6,995 nucleotides of DNA from Devosia sp. (GCA_028290245.1 JAQGKG010000385.1:1-6995); one strand, 5' to 3'; counted from the first letter of the stretch, positions 1 through 6,194 are shown. Numbers and translations are program-made. The notes: generated by a model from the sequence alone, not told the origin.

Positions 1-469
1 CCGGCACGCGCGAATCGGGATGCTCGGGCGGAAAGCTCTCTTCGTCGACGGCCATCAACGCGGCAAGATAGGTCGAAAACTCCTCGCCGCCGCCCCTGCG
101 CAGGGCGCGCATAGCATAGCCGTCACCACCCGGCGCGCGGCCGAGCCCGAGGTCGATCCGGCCCGGAAACAGGCCTTCGAGCGTGCGATAGGCCTCGGCG
201 ATGCGCAGCGGCGCGTGGTTGAGCAGCATGACGCCGCCCGAGCCGATGCGGAGATTCTGCGTATGCGCCGCGGCGCTGCCGATCAGGATTTCCGGCACCG
301 ACGAGGCGATCGACGGCATGCCGTGATGTTCGGCATACCACAGACGCGTGTAGCCCAGCCGGTCGGCTTCCTGCGCCAGCAAAATGGTTTCCTGCATGGC
401 CTGCGGGGTGGAGGTGCCCTCGGCGATAGGGGCAAGATCCTGCAGCGACAGGGCGAAGGGGGCAGCCAT
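1..469 (-). CDS. YhbW-like LLM-class flavin-dependent oxidoreductase, N-terminal part (runs off left edge)
   Basis: This is an open minus-strand frame from ATG at 469 to the window edge, about 156 codons of a family that is usually about 330 residues, so only the N-terminal half of the TIM barrel is present. Visible family landmarks are LQDLAPIAEG (about residues 9-18), LWYAEHHGM (43-51), GSGGVMLLNH (76-85) and PGRIDLGLGRAPGGD (102-116). From memory, these are the conserved blocks of 'luciferase family oxidoreductase, group 1', which includes E. coli YhbW. Family members use reduced FMN and oxygen to oxidise an organic substrate; the substrate here cannot be read from sequence. The start is supported by AGGAAA about 6-8 bases upstream. 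The gene follows the BaiN-like gene after a 70-base gap on the same strand and may be its downstream partner. Plus-strand frames over this stretch are shadows. Confidence 0.9.
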   Translation of the reverse strand, partial: MAAPFALSLQDLAPIAEGTSTPQAMQETILLAQEADRLGYTRLWYAEHHGMPSIASSVPEILIGSAAAHTQNLRIGSGGVMLLNHAPLRIAEAYRTLEGLFPGRIDLGLGRAPGGDGYAMRALRRGGGEEFSTYLAALMAVDEESFPPEHPDSRVP

Positions 470-539
470 GGCAATTTCCTGTATGTCGTTTGCCCGGGTT
501 CTATCGGCAAAATGCGATGAAAGCGAGACGCTTCGGCGC

Positions 540-1730
540 CTAGGCTACCTGTCCTGCAGCCCAGCCCGAGGCCCAGGCCCACTGGAAATTATAGCCGCCG
601 AGCCAGCCGGTGACATCAACCACTTCGCCAACAAAATACAACCCCGGCACGTCGCGGGCGCCCATGGTTTTGGCGTCGAGATCGCGCGTATCGACGCCGC
701 CCAGCGTTACTTCGGCGGTGCGATAGCCTTCCGAGCCGACGGGCTTGAGGCTCCACGCTTTGAGTTTGGCTTCCACCAGCGCCAGCTTCTTGTCGGAGAA
801 ATCGCCGACCATTCCAGTCATATCCAGCTCATCGCCAAGCAATCGCGCCAGCTTCTGCGGCAACACGCTGCCGATCACCGTCTGCACCTGAAGCCTAGGC
901 GTTGCCTGGCGCGCGGCGCGCAGCACCTCGCCGGCATCTTGATGCGGCAGCAGGTCGACCTCGATGGCATCGCCCTCGCGCCAATAGGATGAAATTTGCA
1001 GGATGGACGGCCCCGACAGCCCGCGGTGGGTGAACAGCAATGCCTCTTCGAACTTGGTCTTGCCGTGGCTGACGATAGCGTCGGCGGCAATGCCGGACAG
1101 CTCCTTGAGCCGTTCCAGCGCGCCCGTCTCAAAGGTCAGCGGCACCAGCGCCGGTCGCGTATCGGTCAGCCTTAGTCCGAACTGCGTCGCCAGTTGATAT
1201 CCGAGGCCCGTGGCGCCCATTTTGGGGATCGACTTGCCGCCCGTCGCGACGATCAGGCTGTCGCAGGTTACCGACGACGTGCTCAGTTGCACTGCAAAGC
1301 CGGTCTCTTCCCGCGCGACGCTCTCGACCTCGGTTTCCAGCACCATGGTCACACCGGCCTTGCGCATTTCGCCAAGCAACATGGTGTTGATCTGCGTCGC
1401 AGGCCCGTCGCAAAACAACTGACCTAAGGTCTTTTCATGGAAAGTGATGCCGTGGTCACGCACCATGGCAATGAACATTTCCGGCGTGTAGCGCGACAGT
1501 GCCGACAGCGCGAAGCGCGGGTTCTGGCTCAAAAACCGGTCGCGGCCCTTGTCCACCGTGGCGTTCACATTGGTGAAATTGCAGCGCCCGCCGCCAGAAA
1601 TGCGAATTTTCTCGCCGGCATATTTGGCGTGGTCGACCAGCAGCACCGAACGACCGCGCCGGCCGGCTTCGATGCCCGCCATCATGCCAGCAGCACCGGC
1701 CCCGAGGATCACGACATCATAATGGGGCAT
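540..1730 (-). CDS. BaiN/YhiN (HI0933-like) family NAD(P)/FAD-dependent oxidoreductase
   Basis: This 396-residue protein has the normal length for the HI0933-like/BaiN family (PF03486, TIGR00275 type). The N-terminal Rossmann FAD-binding motif is G-A-G-A-A-G at residues 10-15. It is followed by the family signature ISGGGRCNFTN (44-54), a second nucleotide-contact element ATGG (162-165), HRGLSGPSILQ (235-245), and a C-terminal FAD-closing block, GLYFVGEVVDVTGW (363-376) with LGGYNFQWA (377-385). It is probably a soluble cytosolic flavoprotein. The family name comes from a gut bile-acid gene, BaiN, but most members have no established substrate and bile acids are not implied here. The start at 1730 sits only 9 codons before the Rossmann motif and has a weak GGTGAG-like ribosome site. 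It follows the outer-membrane protein gene by 46 bases on the same strand, so co-transcription is possible. Confidence 0.93.
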   Translation of the reverse strand: MPHYDVVILGAGAAGMMAGIEAGRRGRSVLLVDHAKYAGEKIRISGGGRCNFTNVNATVDKGRDRFLSQNPRFALSALSRYTPEMFIAMVRDHGITFHEKTLGQLFCDGPATQINTMLLGEMRKAGVTMVLETEVESVAREETGFAVQLSTSSVTCDSLIVATGGKSIPKMGATGLGYQLATQFGLRLTDTRPALVPLTFETGALERLKELSGIAADAIVSHGKTKFEEALLFTHRGLSGPSILQISSYWREGDAIEVDLLPHQDAGEVLRAARQATPRLQVQTVIGSVLPQKLARLLGDELDMTGMVGDFSDKKLALVEAKLKAWSLKPVGSEGYRTAEVTLGGVDTRDLDAKTMGARDVPGLYFVGEVVDVTGWLGGYNFQWAWASGWAAGQVA

Positions 1731-1776
1731 GGCAACTCACCGCGTCAGTCCCGCAAACGGGAGCAAAGCGAGGGTC

Positions 1777-2859
1777 TTAGTCGAAGTGCCACACCGTGCC
1801 AATGGTGACCTTGGATGTGCTGGGCCCGGAAACGCCGGTCAGGCCTGGCTTGCCATCGAGGCGGCCGAGCAGCAATGCCTCGCCACGCAGGCTGGCCTGG
1901 CCCCACAGCGCATATTCCACGCCACCGCCGAGCACATAGGCGCCCTTGCCTTCGACCGCACCGATGCCGCCAGCGGCATAGACCTGCACGCCGGGGGTAG
2001 GCACGACGCCGAGCTTGCCGAGTGCCAGCAGGTCGAGGCCCGCATCGCCGGAGGTGTCGTAATTGGCGCCGAGCTGTACTTCGACACCGGCGCGGAACAT
2101 CTCGCTGACCGCGTGATTGTAGCCGGCAAAGCCGCCCATCTCGAAGCGGCTGAGGTGCCAACCATTACCGTAGTCGTCAAAGAAGTTGAACTGTGGATCG
2201 GTCAGGCCGCCAATGTTGATACCGGCATAGCGGCCGGAGAAATCGGTCACCGGACCGGAATTGAACGTCGTTGCAGACGGAGCGCCGTCGAGCTGCCAGA
2301 TGGCGCCCGAGGTAATGCGCATCGCCGAAATAGCCGAGATATTATTGCCGTTGGGCACCCGGCCAAGCTGGCCGATGCCGGCGGCTTCCAACCGCAGCGC
2401 CATGTTAGGCGTGACCATGACTTCGGCGCCGATGCCGGCTTCGAAAGCCCAGCTTTCGCCCAGGCGGCCCGCGCCACCCAGCACATAGATCAGCGTATTG
2501 TCACCCGCAGCAAAACCCAGCCGCGCCAGCGCCATCAACCGCAGATAGGCTGATGAGGAAAAGTCGGTAGCCACCGTCGCCTGGACTTCAGCGCCAGCGA
2601 TGATGCCGGGAGCGATGGGCTGGTTCCAGCCGACGACACCGCCAAGCTCGGGGCGAATGTCGGCGCCCACGGTGTTGAAATTGTTCTTGCGAGCCGAGAT
2701 CGGTCCGGCCAGCACACCAGCATAAAGCCCGTCGAAGGCGCTGGGTGCGGTCATATCGCTGGCCAGCTCGGGGCTGAAATACAGCGCGGTGTCCTGTGCC
2801 ATGGCGCCAGTGCCCACCAGCATTGCCAAACCCAGACCCGCCGCAATTGCTGAACGCAT
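1777..2859 (-). CDS. Secreted protein of two tandem outer-membrane beta-barrel-like repeats (hypothetical)
   Basis: This 360-residue protein has a clear Sec signal peptide: Arg2, a hydrophobic core at 4-18, and likely cleavage after AMA at 19-21. The mature part is two homologous units of about 150 residues. Residues 42-191 (bases 2287-2736) and 207-360 (bases 1780-2241) are joined by a 15-residue linker. Matching blocks are FDGLYAGVLAG/FSGRYAGINIG, LGGVVGWNQ/MGGFAGYNH, IIAGAEVQATV/FRAGVEVQLGA, LRLMALARLG/LDLLALGKLG, IYVLGGAGRLG/VYAAGGIGAVE, and closing strands ITSGAIWQLD/VTIGTVWHFD. The alternating hydrophobic pattern, Gly/aromatic strands and unit size fit small 8-stranded barrels of the OmpA-N/Omp25-like kind, but I recognise no named family. 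Ligand and role are unknown. Both units end in an aromatic-x-hydrophobic-Asp strand; the protein ends F-D rather than in a terminal Phe. GGAG lies 8 bases before the ATG. A CtrA-like box is found upstream. Confidence 0.85.
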   Translation of the reverse strand: MRSAIAAGLGLAMLVGTGAMAQDTALYFSPELASDMTAPSAFDGLYAGVLAGPISARKNNFNTVGADIRPELGGVVGWNQPIAPGIIAGAEVQATVATDFSSSAYLRLMALARLGFAAGDNTLIYVLGGAGRLGESWAFEAGIGAEVMVTPNMALRLEAAGIGQLGRVPNGNNISAISAMRITSGAIWQLDGAPSATTFNSGPVTDFSGRYAGINIGGLTDPQFNFFDDYGNGWHLSRFEMGGFAGYNHAVSEMFRAGVEVQLGANYDTSGDAGLDLLALGKLGVVPTPGVQVYAAGGIGAVEGKGAYVLGGGVEYALWGQASLRGEALLLGRLDGKPGLTGVSGPSTSKVTIGTVWHFD

Positions 2860-2924
2860 AAACCACTCTCCGAAACCGTCGCCATCTCATGACCACAGGC
2901 GCTAACGCCGCAACAAAATACTGC

Positions 2925-2941
2925 GTTAAGGCCCTCTTAAC
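2925..2941 (-). promoter_or_regulatory. CtrA-type box (TTAA-N7-TTAA) upstream of the barrel protein gene
   Basis: A perfect 6-5-6 inverted repeat, GTTAAG-N5-CTTAAC, contains TTAA at 2926-2929 and TTAA at 2937-2940, exactly seven bases apart. That is the known full-site consensus for the alphaproteobacterial response regulator CtrA. It lies about 65-80 bases upstream of the ATG at 2859, where CtrA sites often overlap a -35 element. A convincing -10 on the minus strand was not found. The site and spacing are seen directly; CtrA binding is inferred, and a chance AT-rich dyad is possible. Confidence 0.5.
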
Positions 2942-2950
2942 ACGCCGTTT

Positions 2951-2976
2951 GTTGCAAAGCCGCATCAATGTGCAAC
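2951..2976. promoter_or_regulatory. Dyad GTTGCA-N14-TGCAAC, possible operator
   Basis: Perfect 6-bp inverted arms at 2951-2956 and 2971-2976 have centres 20 bases apart, about two helical turns. This spacing fits a dimeric regulator or two half-sites. It lies between the CtrA-like box and the asd-side promoter candidate, so it could serve either direction. No regulator family is recognised, and arms this short could arise by chance. Confidence 0.2.
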
Positions 2977-3002
2977 GCGCCTTTTGTCTAGCCCCAAGGC
3001 AA

Positions 3003-3030
3003 TTGACTATTTCCTATTTGGGCGTATGAC
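3003..3030 (+). promoter_or_regulatory. asd: Sigma-70-like promoter for the asd leader transcript
   Basis: TTGACT at 3003-3008 (5 of 6 to the -35 consensus) is followed by a 16-base AT-rich spacer and TATGAC at 3025-3030 (4 of 6 to the -10 consensus). The predicted start would be near 3036-3038, giving an asd leader of about 225 bases. This is unusually long for a simple housekeeping gene and leaves room for the leader frame and hairpins described below. It is a prediction from motif match only. Confidence 0.5.
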
Positions 3031-3058
3031 TTCGCCTGCTTTTCAAACCAAGCAGTCA

Positions 3059-3157
3059 ATGATGGCCAGCGCTTTCGACATTGCGGACCTCGCAACCACC
3101 CGGCTCATCCCCGGTGGCGTCGCTGCACTCATGACCAAAACCACCAAAACCGCCTGA
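3059..3157 (+). CDS. Candidate Thr/Lys-rich leader peptide upstream of asd
   Basis: A short plus-strand frame of 32 residues runs from tandem ATGs at 3059/3062 to TGA at 3155-3157. It ends M-T-K-T-T-K-T-A, with four Thr (all ACC) and two Lys (AAA) within the last eight codons; six Thr are present in total. A shorter version would start at ATG 3131 and be only those eight residues. Third positions are mostly C/G, like real genes here. Thr and Lys are end products of the pathway that Asd feeds. The frame ends 7 bases before a strong hairpin, the layout of leader peptides such as ThrL. Against it: no good ribosome site precedes any of the three ATGs (GGTGG at 3113-3117 is 13 bases before the last), and no match to a named leader is known to me. 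An in-frame ATG at 3026 overlaps the predicted -10 and is excluded. Confidence 0.35.
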   Translation: MMASAFDIADLATTRLIPGGVAALMTKTTKTA

Positions 3158-3163
3158 CGCTTT

Positions 3164-3226
3164 TCCCCGGGTCGCCTCCCGACGGGGAGAGGCTCAAAGC
3201 ACGAACCGCGATGCAAAGCATCGTGC
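3164..3226 (+). promoter_or_regulatory. Alternative hairpins in the asd 5' leader (attenuator-like or repeat element)
   Basis: Three structures can be drawn. Hairpin A pairs TCCCC (3164-3168) with GGGGA (3184-3188) and, past a two-base bulge, GTCG (3171-3174) with CGAC (3180-3183). Hairpin B pairs GCCTC (3174-3178) with GAGGC (3189-3193) and excludes A. Hairpin C pairs CGATGC (3209-3214) with GCATCG (3218-3223) over an AAA loop, extended by a wobble pair and C-G. None is followed by a U-tract, so none is a standard intrinsic terminator. They could act on ribosome access, with Rho, or be a dispersed palindromic repeat of the genome. Seen: the pairings. Inferred: any regulatory role. Confidence 0.4.
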
Positions 3227-3263
3227 GGGGGCGGAATTGGCAAGGGACTGGAGTTCCAAAAAA

Positions 3264-4307
3264 ATGGGTTATCGCGTCGCAGTCGTCGGTGCCACGGGCA
3301 ATGTGGGCCGTGAAGTTCTCAATATTTTAGCCGAGCGCAAGTTCCCCGCGGACGAAGTGATCGCGCTGGCGTCGTCGCGCTCGATCGGTCGCGAAATTTC
3401 CTTCGGCGACAAGATCCTCAAGGCCAAGAACCTCGACGATTTCGACTTCAAGGGCGTCGATTTCGCCATCATGTCGGCTGGCAGCACCATCTCCAAGGAC
3501 TGGGCACCGCGCATTGCCGCCTCGGGCTGTATCGTCATCGATAATTCCTCCTACTGGCGCTACCATTCGGACGTGCCGCTGGTGGTGCCGGAAGTGAACG
3601 GCCATGTGCTCGATCGCTGGCTAGCCGATGCCAAGCGCAGCAACATCATTGCCAATCCGAACTGCTCGACCGCCCAACTGGTCGTGGCGCTGAAGCCGCT
3701 GCACGACTTTGCCAAGATCAAGCGCGTCGTCGTCTCGACCTACCAGTCGGTGTCCGGCGCGGGCAAGGATGGGGTCGATGAGCTGTGGAACCAGACCAAG
3801 GGCATTTTCGTCAACGACAGCCCGGGCAACGGCAACGTGTTTCCCAAGCAGATCGCCTTCAACGTCATCCCCCACATCGATGTGTTCATGGAAGACGGCT
3901 ACACCAAGGAAGAGTGGAAGGTACTCGCCGAGACCAAGAAGATCCTCGATCCCAAGATCAAGGTGACCTGCACCGCCGTGCGCGTGCCGGTGTTCGTCGG
4001 CCATTCGGAAGCGGTCAACATCGAGTTCGAAAACCCGATTTCGGCTGACGAGGCCCGCGATATCCTGCGCGACGCGCCAGGTATTTCGGTGCTCGACAAG
4101 CGCGAGCCCGGTGGCTACGCGACCCCGGTCGAAACCGTCGGCGAATACGACACCTTCGTGTCGCGCATCCGCGAGGATTCGACCATCGAGAACGGGCTCA
4201 ACATCTGGGTCGTCTCGGATAACCTGCGCAAGGGCGCCGCGCTCAACACCATCCAGATCGCCGAAGAACTGATCGCCCGCGGGTTGCAGTCGCGCAAGGC
4301 CGCCTGA
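3264..4307 (+). CDS. asd: Aspartate-semialdehyde dehydrogenase
   Basis: This cytosolic enzyme reduces L-aspartyl-4-phosphate to L-aspartate-4-semialdehyde with NADPH, the branch point to Lys/diaminopimelate, Thr, Met and Ile. From ATG 3264 it has 347 residues, typical of the family. The N-terminal NADP Rossmann motif is GATGNVG (residues 9-15). The catalytic cysteine is Cys134 in NPNCSTAQ, followed by STYQSVSGAGKDG (158-170, Gln161). The substrate-binding and general-base block AVRVPVFVGHSE carries Arg240 and His247, and the C-terminal NADP block is WVVSDNLRKGAA (315-326). All key residues are intact. A frame-extending TTG at 3237 is less likely: ATG gives the family's usual MGY-R/K-VAVVGATG start and has GGAG at 3250-3253. 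The gene appears monocistronic, with its own promoter, a long structured leader and a terminator just downstream. Confidence 0.97.
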   Translation: MGYRVAVVGATGNVGREVLNILAERKFPADEVIALASSRSIGREISFGDKILKAKNLDDFDFKGVDFAIMSAGSTISKDWAPRIAASGCIVIDNSSYWRYHSDVPLVVPEVNGHVLDRWLADAKRSNIIANPNCSTAQLVVALKPLHDFAKIKRVVVSTYQSVSGAGKDGVDELWNQTKGIFVNDSPGNGNVFPKQIAFNVIPHIDVFMEDGYTKEEWKVLAETKKILDPKIKVTCTAVRVPVFVGHSEAVNIEFENPISADEARDILRDAPGISVLDKREPGGYATPVETVGEYDTFVSRIREDSTIENGLNIWVVSDNLRKGAALNTIQIAEELIARGLQSRKAA

Positions 4308-4366
4308 TTTCAGCAGGCCGCCATGCGTCTTTGGCGCTTCGCAACCGTAACGCGGTGACATAGACG

Positions 4367-4396
4367 GGGCAGGCAGCAATGCCTGCCCTTTGTTTT
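4367..4396 (+). terminator. Intrinsic terminator of asd
   Basis: A perfect 9-bp stem, GGGCAGGCA (4367-4375) with TGCCTGCCC (4380-4388), closes on a GCAA tetraloop of the stable GNRA class and is followed by TTTGTTTT (4389-4396). It lies 60 bases after the asd stop. It ends immediately before the GGAA ribosome site of the next gene (ATG 4407), so it also sits at the very start of any eamA leader. Confidence 0.9.
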
Positions 4397-4406
4397 GGAA
4401 TTCCCC

Positions 4407-5288
4407 ATGCTCTCCCTTCGCGACCTTCTGCTGGCGCTGCTCGTGGTTTTGATCTGGGGGCTCAATTTCGTCTTCATCAAATGGGGCGTCGCAGAGGTGC
4501 CGCCGCTGCTGCTGACCGGGCTGCGCTATCTCTGCGCGGCACTGCCGATGGTGTTCTTCGTCAAGCGGCCAAAGGTCAAAATCGGCACGCTGGTCATCTA
4601 CGGGCTGGCCATCGGTTTCGCCCAATTCGGGCTGCTGTTCTCTGCCATCAAGCTGGGCATGCCGGCGGGCCTCGCCTCGCTAATCATCCAGACCCAGGCC
4701 TTTTTCACCATCGCGCTGGCGCTAATGTTTCTCGGCGAAAAGCTGGGCCGCTGGCAGGGCATCGGAGCGCTAGTGGCCATTGTCGGCATTGTCGTCATCG
4801 CTACCGAACGCTTCGAGATCACCGCTCTGGTGCCGCTGTTGATGGTGCTGCTGGCGGCATTCTTCTGGGGCGTCGCCAATATCGCCTCCAAGAAGGCCGG
4901 ACAGATCGACATGCTGTCCTTCGTAGTGTGGGGGAGCCTAGTGCCCATCGTGCCGCTGTTCGCGCTGTCGCTGCTGGTCGAAGGGCCGGCTGCCATCAGC
5001 GCTGCGCTGGTTGCGATTAGCCCGCGCACCATCGGCATCGTGCTGTTCAACGGCTATATCGCAACCATTGTGGGCTTTGGGCTGTGGAGCTATCTGCTCA
5101 AGCGCTATCCCGCCGGCCTGATCGCGCCGTTTTCGCTGCTGGTGCCAGTGTTCGGCATTGGCTTTGCCTATTTTTTGCTCGGCGAGGTCATCACCATGAT
5201 CGAGGTGGTGGGGAGCATTCTGGTGTTTGCCGGGCTGCTACTCAATGTGTTCGGCGCGCGTCTGTTCAGGCGCAGGTTGACGGCCTAA
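4407..5288 (+). CDS. eamA: EamA family (DMT superfamily) exporter, similar to E. coli EamA
   Basis: This 293-residue, very hydrophobic inner-membrane protein has about ten membrane segments in two EamA repeats (roughly residues 5-135 and 145-282). Recalled E. coli EamA (YdeD), which exports cysteine and O-acetylserine, shares LLALLVV-x-IWGLNFV-x-IK, YGLAIGFAQF, GMPAGLASL, Q-x-QAFFTI, and near the end APFSLLVPV and GLLLNVFG. Cysteine/O-acetylserine efflux is therefore a reasonable inference, though substrates vary widely in this family. I chose ATG 4407, with GGAA at 4397-4400 six bases upstream. An in-frame TTG at 4395 would fall inside the terminator T-tract. The stop TAA overlaps the next gene's ATG by one base. 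No clear promoter was found between asd and this gene, so it may depend on terminator read-through or a weak promoter at 4308-4366. Confidence 0.92.
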   Translation: MLSLRDLLLALLVVLIWGLNFVFIKWGVAEVPPLLLTGLRYLCAALPMVFFVKRPKVKIGTLVIYGLAIGFAQFGLLFSAIKLGMPAGLASLIIQTQAFFTIALALMFLGEKLGRWQGIGALVAIVGIVVIATERFEITALVPLLMVLLAAFFWGVANIASKKAGQIDMLSFVVWGSLVPIVPLFALSLLVEGPAAISAALVAISPRTIGIVLFNGYIATIVGFGLWSYLLKRYPAGLIAPFSLLVPVFGIGFAYFLLGEVITMIEVVGSILVFAGLLLNVFGARLFRRRLTA

Positions 5289-6166
5289 TGCCCATTCGCC
5301 ACGTCCTTCTCGCGCTGCTGGTCGTCGCCATCTGGGGCTTCAACTTCGTCGTCATCAAGCTCAGCGTCGAAGCGCTGCCGCCGATTCTGGCGGCCGCCCT
5401 GCGCTTCGCCGCGGCCGCTTTTCCGGCCGTGCTGTTCGTGCGGCCGCCCAAGGCGCCGTTCTGGTTGGTGGTCGGCTACGGGCTGGCCTTCGGCTTTGCG
5501 TTGTATGGCTTCCTGAACCTGTCGATTGCCTGGGGCATGTCGGCGGGGCTGAGTTCACTGGTGCTGCAGACCCAGGCGTTTTTCACCATGGCGCTGGCCT
5601 TCGTCATGCTGGGCGAACGGCCGACCCGGTTCCAGGTCATCGGTGCGCTGGTAGCCTTTGCCGGCATCGGCGTCATCGCCGTCGAACGCATGGCGGCCAC
5701 GGCCTTGCTGCCGTTGGGCATGACCTTGCTGGCGGCATTGAGCTGGGGCTTGGCCAATGTACTGACCAAGAAGGCCGGCCGGGTCAACGCGCTGGCCTTC
5801 ACGGTTTGGGGTGCTCTGGTCGTGCCATTGCCGCTGCTTGGCCTGTCGCTGTTTATCGAAGGTCCCGAGGTGATCTGGGCTGCGCTTAGCGAGTTCAGTT
5901 GGTCCGACGCGGGGCTAATCGCGTTCCTCGCCTATCCGGCGACGCTGCTCGGCGGTGCAATCTGGAGCTGGCTGCTCGGCCGTCATCCGACCACGGTGGT
6001 GGCGCCGTTCACCCTGCTAGTGCCGATCACCGGCCTGTTGTCGGGCTATCTGGTGCTGGGCGAGGTCATCACACCGATCGAGATCGGCGGTGCACTACTG
6101 GTTATCGCCGGGCTGGTCGTGACGGTGCTGCGCCGCCCGCCACAGGCGATTCCGCCGGCTGCATAA
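5288..6166 (+). CDS. EamA family (DMT superfamily) exporter, tandem paralogue
   Basis: This 292-residue inner-membrane protein has the same ten-segment, two-repeat layout as the preceding gene. It aligns with it almost without gaps; by hand, about 55 of the first 100 aligned residues are identical. Shared blocks include LLALLVV-x-IWG-x-NFV-x-IK, AGL-x-SL-x2-QTQAFFT, IGALVA, KKAG, LLVP and LGEVIT-x-IE. The start at 5288 overlaps the upstream stop as TAATG, and only weak ribosome-site sequence precedes it (CAGG at 5273-5276), so translation is probably coupled to the first exporter. The frame stays open for 68 codons upstream, but that part lies inside the first gene and encodes no membrane-protein-like sequence. 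The substrate may be related to that of its partner (amino acid or metabolite efflux). Whether the two act separately or as a heterodimer cannot be told from sequence. Confidence 0.93.
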   Translation: MPIRHVLLALLVVAIWGFNFVVIKLSVEALPPILAAALRFAAAAFPAVLFVRPPKAPFWLVVGYGLAFGFALYGFLNLSIAWGMSAGLSSLVLQTQAFFTMALAFVMLGERPTRFQVIGALVAFAGIGVIAVERMAATALLPLGMTLLAALSWGLANVLTKKAGRVNALAFTVWGALVVPLPLLGLSLFIEGPEVIWAALSEFSWSDAGLIAFLAYPATLLGGAIWSWLLGRHPTTVVAPFTLLVPITGLLSGYLVLGEVITPIEIGGALLVIAGLVVTVLRRPPQAIPPAA

Positions 6167-6170
6167 GAAG

Positions 6171-6194
6171 ATGGCCGCCCCGAAGGACGGCCAT
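6171..6194. terminator. Hairpin between convergent genes, probable bidirectional terminator
   Basis: A 7-bp stem, ATGGCCG (6171-6177) with CGGCCAT (6188-6194), closes a 10-base loop in which CC-GAA-GG could pair further. It begins 4 bases after the exporter stop and ends 7 bases before the stop of the convergent EF-hand gene. The downstream tract is only modestly T-rich on the minus strand (CTTCTT) and weak on the plus strand (TTGGGGATTATT), so efficiency is uncertain. Confidence 0.65.

Larger units (their letters stand above)
2860..3263. other. Divergent intergenic control region between the barrel protein gene and asd
   Basis: About 400 bases hold no convincing large gene. The left half (about 2868-2976) carries the ribosome site of the barrel protein gene, the TTAA-N7-TTAA box and a second dyad. 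The right half carries a plus-strand promoter candidate, a short Thr/Lys-ending open frame, and several GC-rich hairpins before the asd ribosome site (GGAG at 3250-3253). A 66-codon minus-strand frame at 3043-3243 overlaps all of this. It has no secretion, domain or start signals that would support it, so I treat it as a shadow. Confidence 0.75.

Noticed and set aside
521..533. Small dyad AAGCG-AGA-CGCTT between the BaiN-like and LLM genes
   Set aside because: A 5-bp stem without a proper T-tract is too weak to call a terminator.
1749..1762. Small dyad TCCCG-CAAA-CGGGA between the barrel protein and BaiN-like genes
   Set aside because: The stem is short and no T-tract follows on the minus strand; it is not a convincing terminator, so co-transcription stays possible.
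1729..2553. 274-codon plus-strand frame antisense to the barrel protein gene
   Set aside because: The antisense frame is kept open by GC bias. The minus-strand product has a signal peptide, internal repeats and a good ribosome site.
3043..3243. 66-codon minus-strand frame in the asd leader region
   Set aside because: It has no ribosome site, signal or domain and overlaps the promoter candidate, leader frame and hairpins; it is a GC-driven shadow.
3237..3263. TTG start giving asd nine extra residues
   Set aside because: The ATG at 3264 gives the usual family N-terminus and has GGAG 10 bases upstream; the extension has no family-like sequence.
3621..4625. 334-codon minus-strand frame antisense to asd and eamA
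   Set aside because: It spans two well-identified genes and a terminator and its translation is low-complexity shadow sequence.
5084..5287. 68-codon upstream extension of the second exporter
   Set aside because: It lies inside the first exporter in another frame and is Arg/Ala-rich rather than membrane-like; ATG 5288 with TAATG coupling is far better.
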